This document shows, piece by piece, positions 42,095 to 50,225 of a stretch of 64,000 nt of DNA; position 1 is the first letter of the stretch; each line of letters begins with the position of its first letter. The position numbers and the translations under genes are program-made. The stretch spans positions 1 through 64,000 of the forward strand of contig NZ_DGLD01000016.1 of NCBI RefSeq assembly GCF_002387245.1, given 5' to 3'. Origin of the DNA: Brevundimonas sp. UBA4553 (GTDB lineage Bacteria > Pseudomonadota > Alphaproteobacteria > Caulobacterales > Caulobacteraceae). The notes under the pieces were generated by a model. The model did not search any database. It was not told the origin of the DNA and saw only the letters and a list, made by a program, of their open reading frames with translations.

Positions 42095-42645
42095 GCCGCC
42101 CCGCCCCCCGGATCAGGCGCGACTTCTGGCGCGATCATCGCGGCGCCGCGGCCATCGAGTTCGCCTTCATCGCCCCCATCATGATGCTGCTCTATTTCGG
42201 CCTGGTGGAGTTCTGCCAGGGCTATATGGCGAGCCGTCGCGCCGGGCACACCGCCTCTATCGTGGCCGACCTGGTGGCGCAGTCGGACGCGACGTCGACG
42301 CAGGATCTGGCCAAGGTCTTCGCCATCGGCGACATGATCATGCGCCCCTTCCCGTCCGGCCCGCTGTCCATCCGCGTGTCCAATGTGACGAAGGACGCCA
42401 ACGGGGTCGCGCGCATCACCTGGAGCCGCGACAACAGCAAGGCTCTGACCGCGCTCGGCAAGAACTCCATCGTGACGGACCTGCCGCCGGGCCTGATCGA
42501 GAACGGCGAGAGCCTGATCCTCGGCGAGACGGCGTTCAAGTACACCTCGCCGTTCGCACAGGTGATCAAGACGCCGATCAACTTCCGCCGCAGCTACTAT
42601 CTGCGGCCGCGCACGGTGGACAGCGTCGCCTGCAGCAACTGCTAG
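42091..42645 (+). CDS. TadE/TadG-type pilus protein
   Basis: A 184-residue protein starting from GTG at 42091, which overlaps the previous gene stop. It has RDHRGAAAIEFAFIAPIMMLLYFG near the N-terminus, the TadE-like cleavage site and helix. A periplasmic part follows, ending in CSNC, which may form disulfides with its partner. The pair with the previous gene is typical of the TadE-TadF or TadE-TadG arrangement. The TAG stop shares CTAG with the pabB stop on the other strand. Confidence 0.85.
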   Translation: MSRPAPRIRRDFWRDHRGAAAIEFAFIAPIMMLLYFGLVEFCQGYMASRRAGHTASIVADLVAQSDATSTQDLAKVFAIGDMIMRPFPSGPLSIRVSNVTKDANGVARITWSRDNSKALTALGKNSIVTDLPPGLIENGESLILGETAFKYTSPFAQVIKTPINFRRSYYLRPRTVDSVACSNC

Positions 42646-43961
42646 GCGCCGATCAGAGCCTCCTTCAGCGCCCTGACCTTGGCGTCAGTCTCCTCGCGTT
42701 CAGCGCCCGGATCGCTGTCGGCCACGATCCCGGCGCCGGCCAGAACCCGAAAGCGCCAACCCGACGCGTCTCGTTCGAGGAATGCGGTGCGGATCAGGAC
42801 CGATGCCGTCAGCGCGGCGTCGCCCGCCAGGCCCAGGGCGAACAGGCTGCCGCACCACGGTCCGCGCGGCGGTTCATGCGCGGCGATGACCTTCATCGCC
42901 TGATGCTTTGGCGCGCCGGTGATCGAGCCGGGAGGAAAGGCCGCTTCCAGCACCCCGGCCGCGCTCCAGCCGGGCCGGACAGCGGCCGTCACCGTCGACA
43001 CCAGATGGTGAACCGTCGGATGGCTCTCGATCTCGAACAGCCGCTCCACGCGCACCGACCCCGGCACGGCCGCCCGCGCCAGATCGTTGCGCATCAGATC
43101 AACGATCATCAGGTTCTCAGCCCGGTCCTTGGCGCTGGCGACCAGGTCGGCGGCCAGGGCCGCGTCGCGCTCAGGGTCGCTGTGCCGCGGCCGCGTGCCC
43201 TTGATCGGTCGCGTCTCGATCCGGCCGGACACAGGGTCGAAGGTCAGGAACAACTCCGGCGAATTGGACACCACGACCCGCTCGCCCAACCGCCAAAAGG
43301 CGCCGTAGGCCGCGCCCCGTCCCGCTGAAAGCCGCAGGAAAACCTCGAACGGGTCCCGGGCGGCGCCCAGCCGTCCGCTCCAGCCCCGCGCGATATTGGC
43401 CTGAAACAGCTCGCCGGCTGCGATCCGCGCGACGACGTCGGCCACGGCGGCTTCGTAGGCCTCGGGGGCCGCTTCTTCGGTGAACGCGTCGGCGGGGGGC
43501 GACGGCGTCGGCGGCGCGACGGCGAGGCTGAGCCACGCCTGGGCCTGCCGCGCCCTTTCTCCGGCCTCACGCCTATTGGGGCCCCGTCCGACCGCCAGCA
43601 CCTCGCCTCGGGCATGGTCGAACGCCAGCAAGGCGGGATAACGCGCCAGCATGAGATCGGGCCAGACCTCGGCGCGCGGCCCCGTCGCCGGACGCGCCCC
43701 GGCGTCATAGCTCATCAGCCCCACCACGCCGCCCGCAAACGCGACATCGCGCAGGGCGTCGAACGGCGCCCCGCCCTCCACCGGGCCGACGTGAACCTGA
43801 TCCGGCTCGCACGCCACGAAGGACCATCGGCCGCCATGCGCCGCCGGGTCGCCCGCTCCGGCCAGCAGCGCCAACGCCCCCTCGCGGCGATTCAATCCCG
43901 TTGCGACGGCGAGCGGGTCGGTCCAGTCCAGCCGATCGATTTGCACGACGGCCAGGCTCAT
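42642..43961 (-). CDS. pabB: Aminodeoxychorismate synthase component I
   Basis: A 439-residue chorismate-binding enzyme. It makes 4-amino-4-deoxychorismate from chorismate and ammonia (from PabA) for folate. The C-terminal half has the signature FQANIARGWSGRLG, SNSPELFLTFDPV and IETRPIKGTRPRH. LMIVDLMRNDLARAA, PGSITGAPKHQAMKVI and AGAGIVADSDPGAE then complete the chorismate site. The N-terminal part is divergent. The start at 43961 overlaps the stop of the tyrosine phosphatase gene (ATGA). No pabA or pabC is next to it. Confidence 0.92.
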   Translation of the reverse strand: MSLAVVQIDRLDWTDPLAVATGLNRREGALALLAGAGDPAAHGGRWSFVACEPDQVHVGPVEGGAPFDALRDVAFAGGVVGLMSYDAGARPATGPRAEVWPDLMLARYPALLAFDHARGEVLAVGRGPNRREAGERARQAQAWLSLAVAPPTPSPPADAFTEEAAPEAYEAAVADVVARIAAGELFQANIARGWSGRLGAARDPFEVFLRLSAGRGAAYGAFWRLGERVVVSNSPELFLTFDPVSGRIETRPIKGTRPRHSDPERDAALAADLVASAKDRAENLMIVDLMRNDLARAAVPGSVRVERLFEIESHPTVHHLVSTVTAAVRPGWSAAGVLEAAFPPGSITGAPKHQAMKVIAAHEPPRGPWCGSLFALGLAGDAALTASVLIRTAFLERDASGWRFRVLAGAGIVADSDPGAEREETDAKVRALKEALIGA

Positions 43962-44734
43962 GCCGTCAACTGGCCCCGGATGCGCTCGGCCAGCCCCGGA
44001 TCGACGCCCAGGGCCTGTTCCATATAGGCGGCGAGAGAGCCGTGTTGCGCTGTGATCTCGGCGAAGGCCCCGTGCAGATAATCGGCCTCGACGCCAAGAA
44101 ACGCGACCACAGCGCCGTGCGATGCAGGGCGACCGGTCATCTCGGTCAGCTTTCTCGCTATGCTCTCGGCCCGGCCTTCCAGATCGACGGCGCGATTGGT
44201 CAGGAGGTAGTCCGCGATCAGATCGTCGCGCGACACGCCCAGCAGGCTGTGGGTCAGGGCCGCAAGAAGGCCGGTGCGATCCTTGCCCGCCGCACAATGG
44301 ATCAGGATCGGGCCTTCTCCCTCGCCCAAGGCGGTGAAATAGCGGCTGAACAGATCGACATGGGCCGACTCGAACGGCAGGCGGCGATAGGTGTCGGTCA
44401 TGAAGGCGCGGCCCGAGGTCTCGGTCAGGTCGCTGTTCTTCAGAAAGGTGATGTGCGGAGCTTCGCCGCCGTCATCATGGGCGCTCTCGATCACCCGCCC
44501 GCCCCATCCTGCCGGCCGGCGCGAGGGCTGGTCGCGTCGCTCGCTGGGACGGCGCAGATCGACCACCGTGGCGAGATTCAACTTCGCCAAACCCTCCAGG
44601 TCGGCCTCGGTCGCTCGCGCCTGATGCGCCGAACGATACAGACGTCCCCGCGCGATCCGGGCATGGCCGGCGGCGTAGTCGCCATAGTCGCGGAAGTTAT
44701 CGATGGCCTGAAACGGCGAAAGGCGGTCGCTCAT
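43958..44734 (-). CDS. Tyrosine-protein phosphatase (Y_phosphatase3 type)
   Basis: A 258-residue phosphatase of the MptpB/IphP-like family. The active site is HCAAGKDRTG (146-155), with nucleophile Cys147 and Arg153 of the CX5R loop, and LYRSAHQAR near the start. Substrates may be phosphotyrosine or phosphoinositide. The start at 44734 (MSDRLSPF) is chosen because AAGGA lies about 8 nt upstream, while the longer form lacks an RBS. Translated just before pabB (ATGA overlap). Confidence 0.87.
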   Translation of the reverse strand: MSDRLSPFQAIDNFRDYGDYAAGHARIARGRLYRSAHQARATEADLEGLAKLNLATVVDLRRPSERRDQPSRRPAGWGGRVIESAHDDGGEAPHITFLKNSDLTETSGRAFMTDTYRRLPFESAHVDLFSRYFTALGEGEGPILIHCAAGKDRTGLLAALTHSLLGVSRDDLIADYLLTNRAVDLEGRAESIARKLTEMTGRPASHGAVVAFLGVEADYLHGAFAEITAQHGSLAAYMEQALGVDPGLAERIRGQLTA

Positions 44735-44767
44735 GACCGCCTTCCTTAGACTATTCATCGATCAAGG

Positions 44768-45094
44768 CTACCGGGCGCCGACCAGCCCGGACATGGCGTC
44801 AAGGTAGGCGACGAAGGCATCACGCCCCGCCTCGGTCATCGTCGCCCGCGTCAGAGGCTTGCGACCCTGGAAGCTCTTGGCGACCTCGACAAAGCCAGCC
44901 TCCTCCAGCTTTCTCAGATGCACCGACAGATTGCCGTCCGTGGTCTGAAGGCGCGCCTTCAGTTCATTGAAGTCCGCCGTCCCGACGCCTGACAGATAGG
45001 CCATGATCCCCAGACGCACCCGCCCATGGATGACCTCGTCGATACGGCCGATGTCGAAGGCGTCCGCCGTGTCCGCAGCCGATTCCGTCGCCAT
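44768..45094 (-). CDS. Winged-helix transcriptional regulator (HTH_34-type)
   Basis: A 108-residue DNA-binding protein. It has IHGRVRLGIMAYLSGVGTAD, then FNELKARLQTTDGNLSVHLR (recognition region) and FVEVAKSFQGRKPLTRATM (wing). This is the small winged-helix group close to MarR/ArsR that binds symmetrical operators. Its start overlaps the stop of the membrane protein gene (ATGA). A 25-bp palindrome before the operon is a likely autoregulatory site. Confidence 0.88.
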   Translation of the reverse strand: MATESAADTADAFDIGRIDEVIHGRVRLGIMAYLSGVGTADFNELKARLQTTDGNLSVHLRKLEEAGFVEVAKSFQGRKPLTRATMTEAGRDAFVAYLDAMSGLVGAR

Positions 45095-45720
45095 CAGATC
45101 ACCTCCGAAGGTTCCTGACGCACCAGCAGGACGCCGGGGACAAGCGCGAACAGGAACAGCCCCGCCGCATAGGCCAGCCACATCAGCGGGCTGCCCGTCA
45201 GGAAGGCGATCAGGGGGGCGGCGATCCAGCAGGCGATCGCCAGCTTCCACTGCCATTTCTGATCGCTCATGGTCGCGGACACGGCCCAGCCCGAGCCGTA
45301 GAGGGCGAAAATCAGTGAAGGAAACAGCATGAAGCTCACATCGCTGCCTGTCTTCCAGCTGACTACCGTCATCGCCAGCGCCATGAAGAAGATGGCCATA
45401 CCGACGCCCATCCAGCCTGCGCCGCCGGCTCGGTTCACTACGGAATTCGCGCCGGGCCGACCGCCGGTTCGACGAATCTGCAGCATCAGAACGACAAAGA
45501 AGATCAGACCCGCCCCGCCCCACAGGAAGGCGTAGGCGACCGGCGGCAGGTTGAGGATTCCGCTGTCGATGCCATAGGCGACGATCGAGGCTAGCCCAAA
45601 GACGAGGCCGGCGGCGATCAGGATCGACCCGCCCAGTAAAGGCGCGCGTCGCCCCTCCTGAGCCAGGGCCTTCATATAGGCGATGTCATCGTGGACGGAC
45701 TGAACTTGATCTCGAGTCAT
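45094..45720 (-). CDS. Membrane protein paired with the HTH_34 regulator
   Basis: A 208-residue protein with a short N-terminal helix (MTRDQVQSVHDDIAYMKALA), then about six transmembrane segments. The start at 45720 is supported by GGGAGAG about 7 nt upstream. It is translated with the regulator, the stop overlapping the next start (ATGA). In several proteobacteria this gene pair forms a regulator-plus-membrane-protein unit of unknown function. It could sense a membrane condition. Confidence 0.75.
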   Translation of the reverse strand: MTRDQVQSVHDDIAYMKALAQEGRRAPLLGGSILIAAGLVFGLASIVAYGIDSGILNLPPVAYAFLWGGAGLIFFVVLMLQIRRTGGRPGANSVVNRAGGAGWMGVGMAIFFMALAMTVVSWKTGSDVSFMLFPSLIFALYGSGWAVSATMSDQKWQWKLAIACWIAAPLIAFLTGSPLMWLAYAAGLFLFALVPGVLLVRQEPSEVI

Positions 45721-45757
45721 GGCGATCTCTCCCTGCCTGTTGAGGGAAATGTGCATC

Positions 45758-45782
45758 AAGAACTTTATCTTGTAAAGTTCTT
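45758..45782. promoter_or_regulatory. Palindromic operator before the regulator operon
   Basis: AAGAACTTTA (45758-45767), spacer TCTTG and TAAAGTTCTT (45773-45782) form a perfect 10-bp inverted repeat, 38 bases before the membrane-protein start and 42 bases before the divergent methyltransferase start. The short AT-rich palindrome is the type of site bound by dimeric winged-helix regulators such as the one encoded here. Confidence 0.8.
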
Positions 45783-45823
45783 TTTCTGAGACGCGACAGC
45801 GCGACGCGTTCTAGGTCTTGGCC

Positions 45824-46570
45824 ATGCGCGTCGCCTTCCATCACATCGCCTATCAGCCCCTGGCCGTCTGCAACGCCCTGTCGATGGAACGGCTCGTCGC
45901 GACCGCGGGCCTAGCGGGCCTGAAGCCCGGCGCGCCCGTCATGGACATCGGCTGCGCCTACGGCGAAGTGTCCATCCACCTGGCCCGCGCCTTCAATGCC
46001 CGCGTCACGGCCGTCGAACTGGACCCGTTCATGGCCGAGGGCGCAGAAGCCCGCATCAAGGCGGCGGGGCTTTCGGACCGGATCGCCGTCCGGCAGGAGA
46101 CCTCAGCGGCGGCGCTTGCGGCCCAGCCCCCCTTCGACCTGATCGTCGCCATCGGCTCGACCGAACCGGCGGGCAAGGGTCTGCGCGAGCCCGCCGCCGT
46201 CTTCGCCGCCCTGGCCGAGCATCTGACCCCAGGCGGCGCACTGCTGTGGGGCGACCTGTTCTGGAAGGAGGAGCCGCCCACGCCCCTTCGCCAGTTGGTC
46301 GAGACCGGCGGCTATTACGTCAGTCATGACGAATGGCAGGCCGCCGCCCGCACAGCGGGACTGGAGATCGTCTCGGCCGAAATCAGCGGCGATCCTGAAT
46401 GGGCGACCTACCGCACCGGCATGGAAACGTCGATCGCCGGCTGGCTGGACGCCAATCCCGACCACGCCGACGCCTCGTCGGTCGCCGCGACCGCCAGCCG
46501 GGTCAAGATGATGTTCGACTTCGGCGCGCCCTACCTCGGCTTCGGCCACTACCTCTTCCGCAAGAGCTGA
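45824..46570 (+). CDS. Class I SAM-dependent methyltransferase
   Basis: A 248-residue Rossmann methyltransferase. Motif I is VMDIGCAYGEVSIHLA (39-54), with acidic motif II in VTAVELDPFMAEGAEA. Motif IV-like FDLIVAIGSTEP follows, then LTPGGALLWGDLFWKEEPP. The substrate is unknown. The ATG at 45824 is preferred over a TTG two codons upstream. The operator palindrome at 45758-45782 lies 42 bases upstream, so it may be co-regulated with the membrane protein gene. Confidence 0.85.
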   Translation: MRVAFHHIAYQPLAVCNALSMERLVATAGLAGLKPGAPVMDIGCAYGEVSIHLARAFNARVTAVELDPFMAEGAEARIKAAGLSDRIAVRQETSAAALAAQPPFDLIVAIGSTEPAGKGLREPAAVFAALAEHLTPGGALLWGDLFWKEEPPTPLRQLVETGGYYVSHDEWQAAARTAGLEIVSAEISGDPEWATYRTGMETSIAGWLDANPDHADASSVAATASRVKMMFDFGAPYLGFGHYLFRKS

Positions 46571-46580
46571 GCCCCAATAG

Positions 46581-46610
46581 AAAAGGGCGCCCAGGAAATC
46601 CCGAGCGCCC
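46581..46610 (-). terminator. Terminator of amn
   Basis: GGGCGC (46585-46590) and GCGCCC (46605-46610) form a 6-bp stem, with TTTT after it on the minus strand (plus-strand AAAA, 46581-46584). It lies about 78 nt after the amn stop and just after the methyltransferase stop, so it may serve both directions. Confidence 0.6.
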
Positions 46611-46687
46611 CGATCCATAGGCCACTATTCTTGCGCTCAAATAGGGCGCGACCAACCGGCAAGTAGCGCAAAGCGCGGTAGGCCCGC

Positions 46688-48133
46688 TTACCGGAAAGGC
46701 GGCTCGTCAAAGGCGCGCAGCTTGCGAGAGTGCAGCTTCGTGCCCTCCGCGCGCAGCAGGTCGATGGCCTGGATGCCGATCTGAAGGTGCTCCGAGATCG
46801 AGCCTTCGTAGAAGCGATTGGCCTGCCCCGGCAGCTTGATCTCGCCATGCAGAGGCTTGTCCGAGACGCACAGCAGGGTCCCGTAGGGCACGCGGAAGCG
46901 ATAGCCCTGCGCCGCGATGGTGGCCGATTCCATGTCGATGGCGACGGCTCGGCTCTGGTTGAAGCGCAGCGCCGACTTGGAATAACGCAGCTCCCAGTTG
47001 CGGTCATCGGTGGTGACCACCGTGCCGGTGCGCAGGCGCTTCTTGACCTCTTCGCCCGGCGCGCCCGAGACCAGCTTGGTTGCGTCATAGAGGGCACGTT
47101 GCACCTCGGCGATCGACGGGATCGGGATGTCGGCGGGCAGGACGGCGTCCAGGACGTGATCATCGCGCAGATAGGCGTGGGCCAGGACGTAGTCGCCTAT
47201 GGTCTGGCTGGCGCGCAGGCCGCCGCAGTGACCGATCATCATCCAGGCGTGCGGACGGGTGACCGCCAGGTGATCGCAGATGGTCTTGGCGTTGGACGGG
47301 CCGACCCCGATGTTGACCAGGGTGATGCCCGTGCCGCCCGGGGCGGTCAGGTGATAGGCGGGCATCTGATGCCGGCGCCAGGCCGCATCCATGATGGCGC
47401 GTTCCGGGTCAGGCGTCTCGCGATCGATGATCACGCCGCCAGCGCAGGACAGGGTCTCATAAGGGCTGCCCGGGTCGGCCAGCTGGGCGCAGGCCCAGCG
47501 CACGAACTCATCGACGTAGCGGTGATAGTTGGTGAACAGGACGTAGGACTGCACGTCCTCGACCGGCGTCCCGGTGTAGTGACGCAGGCGGGCCAGCGAG
47601 AAGTCGGTGCGCAGGCCGTCGAACTGGGCGAGGGGGAAGTCTTCTCCCGGCGCGAACAGGCCGTCCGAGATTTCGTCGCCGATATGGGCCAGATCCGTGG
47701 TCGGGAACCAGCGGGCGATGGCCGCCGTCATGGTGCTGTCCAGCGCCACGCCGGAACCGTCCAGCACATAGGGGAAGGGAATTTCCTGATCCGAGGGCTC
47801 GACCGTCAGGGTCGCGCCATACTCGGCGACCAGCAGGGTCAACTGCTCCAGCAGATAGTCGCGGTACAGGTCCGGCCGGGTGACGGTGGTCGTATAGACG
47901 CCGGTGCGCGACAGGCGGGCGAAGGCCCGCGTCTCAAGGTCCTGAGGACGGTCGCCGAACCAGCTGACGGTCAGTCTGGGATAGGCGAACAGGCCAGCGG
48001 CCCGGGCTTCTGGATCGGCGCGCTCGCCGGTCTCGAGGAAGCGCTTCACCGCATTGCGCAGGTTGGCGACGGATTGATTGTAGAGGGTTTCGAGGCGGTC
48101 CAGCGCCGCCTGGGGGGTCATCTTGTCTGTCAT
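46688..48133 (-). CDS. amn: AMP nucleosidase
   Basis: A 481-residue enzyme that hydrolyses AMP to adenine and ribose 5-phosphate, adjusting adenylate pools. The N-terminal domain (about 1-170) has YPRLTVSWFG, typical of the amn family. The C-terminal phosphorylase-like domain holds ITLVNIGVGPSNAKTICDHL and HAWMMIGHCGGLRASQ. AIDMESATIAAQGYRFRVPY (with conserved Asp-Met-Glu) then forms the active site. The start at 48133 (MTDKMTPQ) has GGAGG close upstream. Confidence 0.94.
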   Translation of the reverse strand: MTDKMTPQAALDRLETLYNQSVANLRNAVKRFLETGERADPEARAAGLFAYPRLTVSWFGDRPQDLETRAFARLSRTGVYTTTVTRPDLYRDYLLEQLTLLVAEYGATLTVEPSDQEIPFPYVLDGSGVALDSTMTAAIARWFPTTDLAHIGDEISDGLFAPGEDFPLAQFDGLRTDFSLARLRHYTGTPVEDVQSYVLFTNYHRYVDEFVRWACAQLADPGSPYETLSCAGGVIIDRETPDPERAIMDAAWRRHQMPAYHLTAPGGTGITLVNIGVGPSNAKTICDHLAVTRPHAWMMIGHCGGLRASQTIGDYVLAHAYLRDDHVLDAVLPADIPIPSIAEVQRALYDATKLVSGAPGEEVKKRLRTGTVVTTDDRNWELRYSKSALRFNQSRAVAIDMESATIAAQGYRFRVPYGTLLCVSDKPLHGEIKLPGQANRFYEGSISEHLQIGIQAIDLLRAEGTKLHSRKLRAFDEPPFR

Positions 48134-48243
48134 GACCTCCTCTAGCCGAAAACCGTGACCATGGCGAGACGGGGGAAACACAAGGACACGACTGTTGACC
48201 GACGGCCCGGGACGGCGTTCGTCTGCGGTCAGGAGGAACATCC

Positions 48244-48768
48244 ATGTCCAGACGCGTGATTTCGACAGCCGCCCTGCTGGTCCTGACCGCCGCACCCGCT
48301 CACGCCGAAGTCAAATCGGCCACGCCCGGCGGCTTCGAGGCTGGCGGATCAGTGGTTATCAACGCCCCGCCCGCCCGGGTCTGGACTGCGCTGACCGCGC
48401 CCGACGACTGGTGGAGCCGCGACCACCGCTGGTTCAAGGGCTCGACCCTGTCGCTCGACCTCGCCCCCGGCGGCTGCTGGTGCGAACACGCGCAAGACGG
48501 CCGTGTGTCGCGCCATCTGGAAACGGCTCTCGTCGAGCCGGGGTCTAAGCTGGTGCTGCGCGGCGGCCTGGGCCCCCTGCAAGGTCAGGGAGCGAGCGGC
48601 GGTCTAACCTTCGATCTCAAGGCTGAAGGCGCGGGCAGCCTCCTGACCTGGTCCTACATTGTCGGCGGCTATACGCCCGGTGGGCTGGAGGGCTGGGCCG
48701 CCCCCGTTGACAACGTGCTGTCGGCGCAACTGACCAATCTCAAGGCGCGCGTCGAGGCCGCCGACTAG
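48244..48768 (+). CDS. Secreted SRPBCC family protein
   Basis: A 174-residue protein with signal peptide MSRRVISTAALLVLTAAPAH and cleavage after AHAE. The mature part is a helix-grip START-like domain with VVINAPPARVWTALTAPDDWW and WSYIVGGYTPGGLEGWA. Export is unusual for SRPBCC members. The function is unknown. GAGGAAC lies before the ATG. Its TAG stop shares CTAG (48765-48768) with the stop of the opposite alpha/beta hydrolase. Confidence 0.78.
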   Translation: MSRRVISTAALLVLTAAPAHAEVKSATPGGFEAGGSVVINAPPARVWTALTAPDDWWSRDHRWFKGSTLSLDLAPGGCWCEHAQDGRVSRHLETALVEPGSKLVLRGGLGPLQGQGASGGLTFDLKAEGAGSLLTWSYIVGGYTPGGLEGWAAPVDNVLSAQLTNLKARVEAAD

Positions 48769-49652
48769 GCCAGTTCGCGCCGGAAGAAGGCCACCACGTC
48801 GTCCAGCACCGGGGCTTTCTTGCGGAACAGCGGCGAGAAGGTCGCGATCAGGTCGGCATGGTCAAGGCCAGGATAGAGATGGGCCTCGGAGCGGCCGCCA
48901 ACCGCCCTCATCCTGTCGTTCAGGATCGTCGTGTCTTCAGCGTGGACCACGGTGTCGGCGGCCCCATGTCCGAGCCACAGGGGCGGCGCATCCCTGCGCG
49001 CAAAGGTCACCGGCTGTGTCAGGGTCGGGTCGGGCGCCCGGCCAAAGGCGTTCTGCGACGCCGCCACATCAAAAGGCAGGAAATCATATGGGCCCGCCAG
49101 ACCGGCTGCCGCCCGGATCAGGTCGGATCGGTCCACGGCCGCCATGTAGCGCCGGTCCAGCGTGATCATCATCGCCAGGTGGGCGCCCGCCGAATGGCCC
49201 AGCACGCCCAGCCGCCCCGCGTCGCCGCCGTACTGGATCGCCAGATCCCCCGCTCGCGCGGTCGCGGCCGCCGCATCCTCGATGAAGCGAGGGAACCGCA
49301 CCTGGGGCACGACGCGGTAGTCCGGCAGAAAGACGACAAAGCCGCGCGCAGCCAGGGCCTGCGCCGCCCACCCGTAGACATCCTTGGAGCCGGAATCCCA
49401 GCCGCCGCCGTAGAAGAAGACCAGAACCGGCAGGTCGATGGCGCCGGTCGGCGCATAGACATCCATCGTCTGGCGGGGATCGTCGCCATAGCCTACGCCG
49501 GATGCGACCTTGCCCGCCCCTCGATCGCGCGGCCCCAGCGCATTGAGCGCCGCCAACGGCGAACAGGCGGACGCCAGACCGCCCAACAGGGCGCCGACGA
49601 ATGGGGCGAACAGGCCTCGACGGGTCATGAGGTTCCGGCGGATCGTGGACAC
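48765..49652 (-). CDS. Alpha/beta hydrolase, exported carboxylesterase-like
   Basis: A 295-residue hydrolase. The N-terminal part has RRGLFAPFVGALLGG and LASACSPL, a twin-arginine-like or lipoprotein signal with a possible lipobox cysteine. The oxyanion motif is FFYGGGW (a variant of HGGGW), and the nucleophile is Ser in GHSAGAHLA. The Asp and His of the triad are likely in GHGAADTVVHAED and LDHADLI. It is probably a short-chain esterase of the BD-FAE type. The start is GTG at 49652; ATG at 49628 is an alternative. Confidence 0.82.
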   Translation of the reverse strand: MSTIRRNLMTRRGLFAPFVGALLGGLASACSPLAALNALGPRDRGAGKVASGVGYGDDPRQTMDVYAPTGAIDLPVLVFFYGGGWDSGSKDVYGWAAQALAARGFVVFLPDYRVVPQVRFPRFIEDAAAATARAGDLAIQYGGDAGRLGVLGHSAGAHLAMMITLDRRYMAAVDRSDLIRAAAGLAGPYDFLPFDVAASQNAFGRAPDPTLTQPVTFARRDAPPLWLGHGAADTVVHAEDTTILNDRMRAVGGRSEAHLYPGLDHADLIATFSPLFRKKAPVLDDVVAFFRRELA

Positions 49653-49748
49653 GGACCTCTTCTACGCACGAACGCGGCGTTCGGCTCAATCCCGGGAGCC
49701 CGCAAGACGCAGAACGTCACACTTCACACACTGATTTGTCGCATAATA

Positions 49749-49776
49749 TTTACATTCCAAAAAATGAGCGCATAAT
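49749..49776 (+). promoter_or_regulatory. Sigma70-type promoter of the small secreted protein
   Basis: TTTACA (49749-49754) and CATAAT (49771-49776) with a 16-base spacer each match the -35 and -10 consensus at five of six positions. The inferred start of transcription is about 49783, inside the inverted repeat that follows. Confidence 0.55.
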
Positions 49777-49799
49777 TCGCTCTGAGTCCGGAGCGAATT
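49774..49799. repeat. Perfect 9-bp inverted repeat over promoter and leader
   Basis: AATTCGCTC (49774-49782), spacer TGAGTCCG and GAGCGAATT (49791-49799) are perfect arms. They overlap the -10 and the probable start of transcription, 22 nt before the next ATG. The repeat could be a repressor site or, if transcribed, a 5-prime hairpin. Confidence 0.75.
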
Positions 49800-49820
49800 C
49801 CGGCCAAGGGAGGATATCTC

Positions 49821-50153
49821 ATGCGCCTGTCCGTCGCCGTCGTCTCGGCCCTGCTGCTCGCAGGCGCCGCCCCCGCCCTGGCCCAGAGCCCTGGACAGAG
49901 TCCGCAGAGGCAGAACGTGCAGGCGACGCGGGTGTCGACGCCCCAGCCGCAGCGCGTGGTGCTGATCTGCGAAAGCGACGCCGCGACCCGCGCCGCCTTC
50001 ACCCGTCAGTACGGGGCCGAGCCGGTCTTCCTGACCGCGCGCGAAGCCGCCGAGGCCAAGACCGCCGGGCAGACCTGGACCACGCCGCGCTGCATGACCG
50101 AACGCGAGCACGGCCGCTACGTCCAGCTGACCCAGGCCTACGCCGCCCACTAG
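49821..50153 (+). CDS. Small secreted protein, function unknown
   Basis: A 110-residue exported protein. The signal peptide MRLSVAVVSALLLAGAAPAL has cleavage near ALAQ. The mature part has VVLICESDAATRAAFTRQYG and a C-terminal block TTPRCMTEREHGRYVQLT, with two cysteines. I recognise no family. The gene has its own promoter and an inverted repeat over it, and ends in a strong terminator. Confidence 0.75.
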   Translation: MRLSVAVVSALLLAGAAPALAQSPGQSPQRQNVQATRVSTPQPQRVVLICESDAATRAAFTRQYGAEPVFLTAREAAEAKTAGQTWTTPRCMTEREHGRYVQLTQAYAAH

Positions 50154-50172
50154 ACATCAGTTCCAGAACGAC

Positions 50173-50210
50173 AAAGGGCGCGGCCATCACTGGCCGCGCC
50201 CTTCTTCTTG
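50173..50210. terminator. Bidirectional terminator
   Basis: GGGCGCGGCCA (50176-50186), loop TCAC and TGGCCGCGCCC (50191-50201) form a perfect 11-bp stem, followed by TTCTTCTT on the plus strand and AAA on the other side. It lies between the small secreted gene and the S9 peptidase gene, which converge. Confidence 0.88.
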
Positions 50211-50225
50211 GTCAGGTGAACGACC

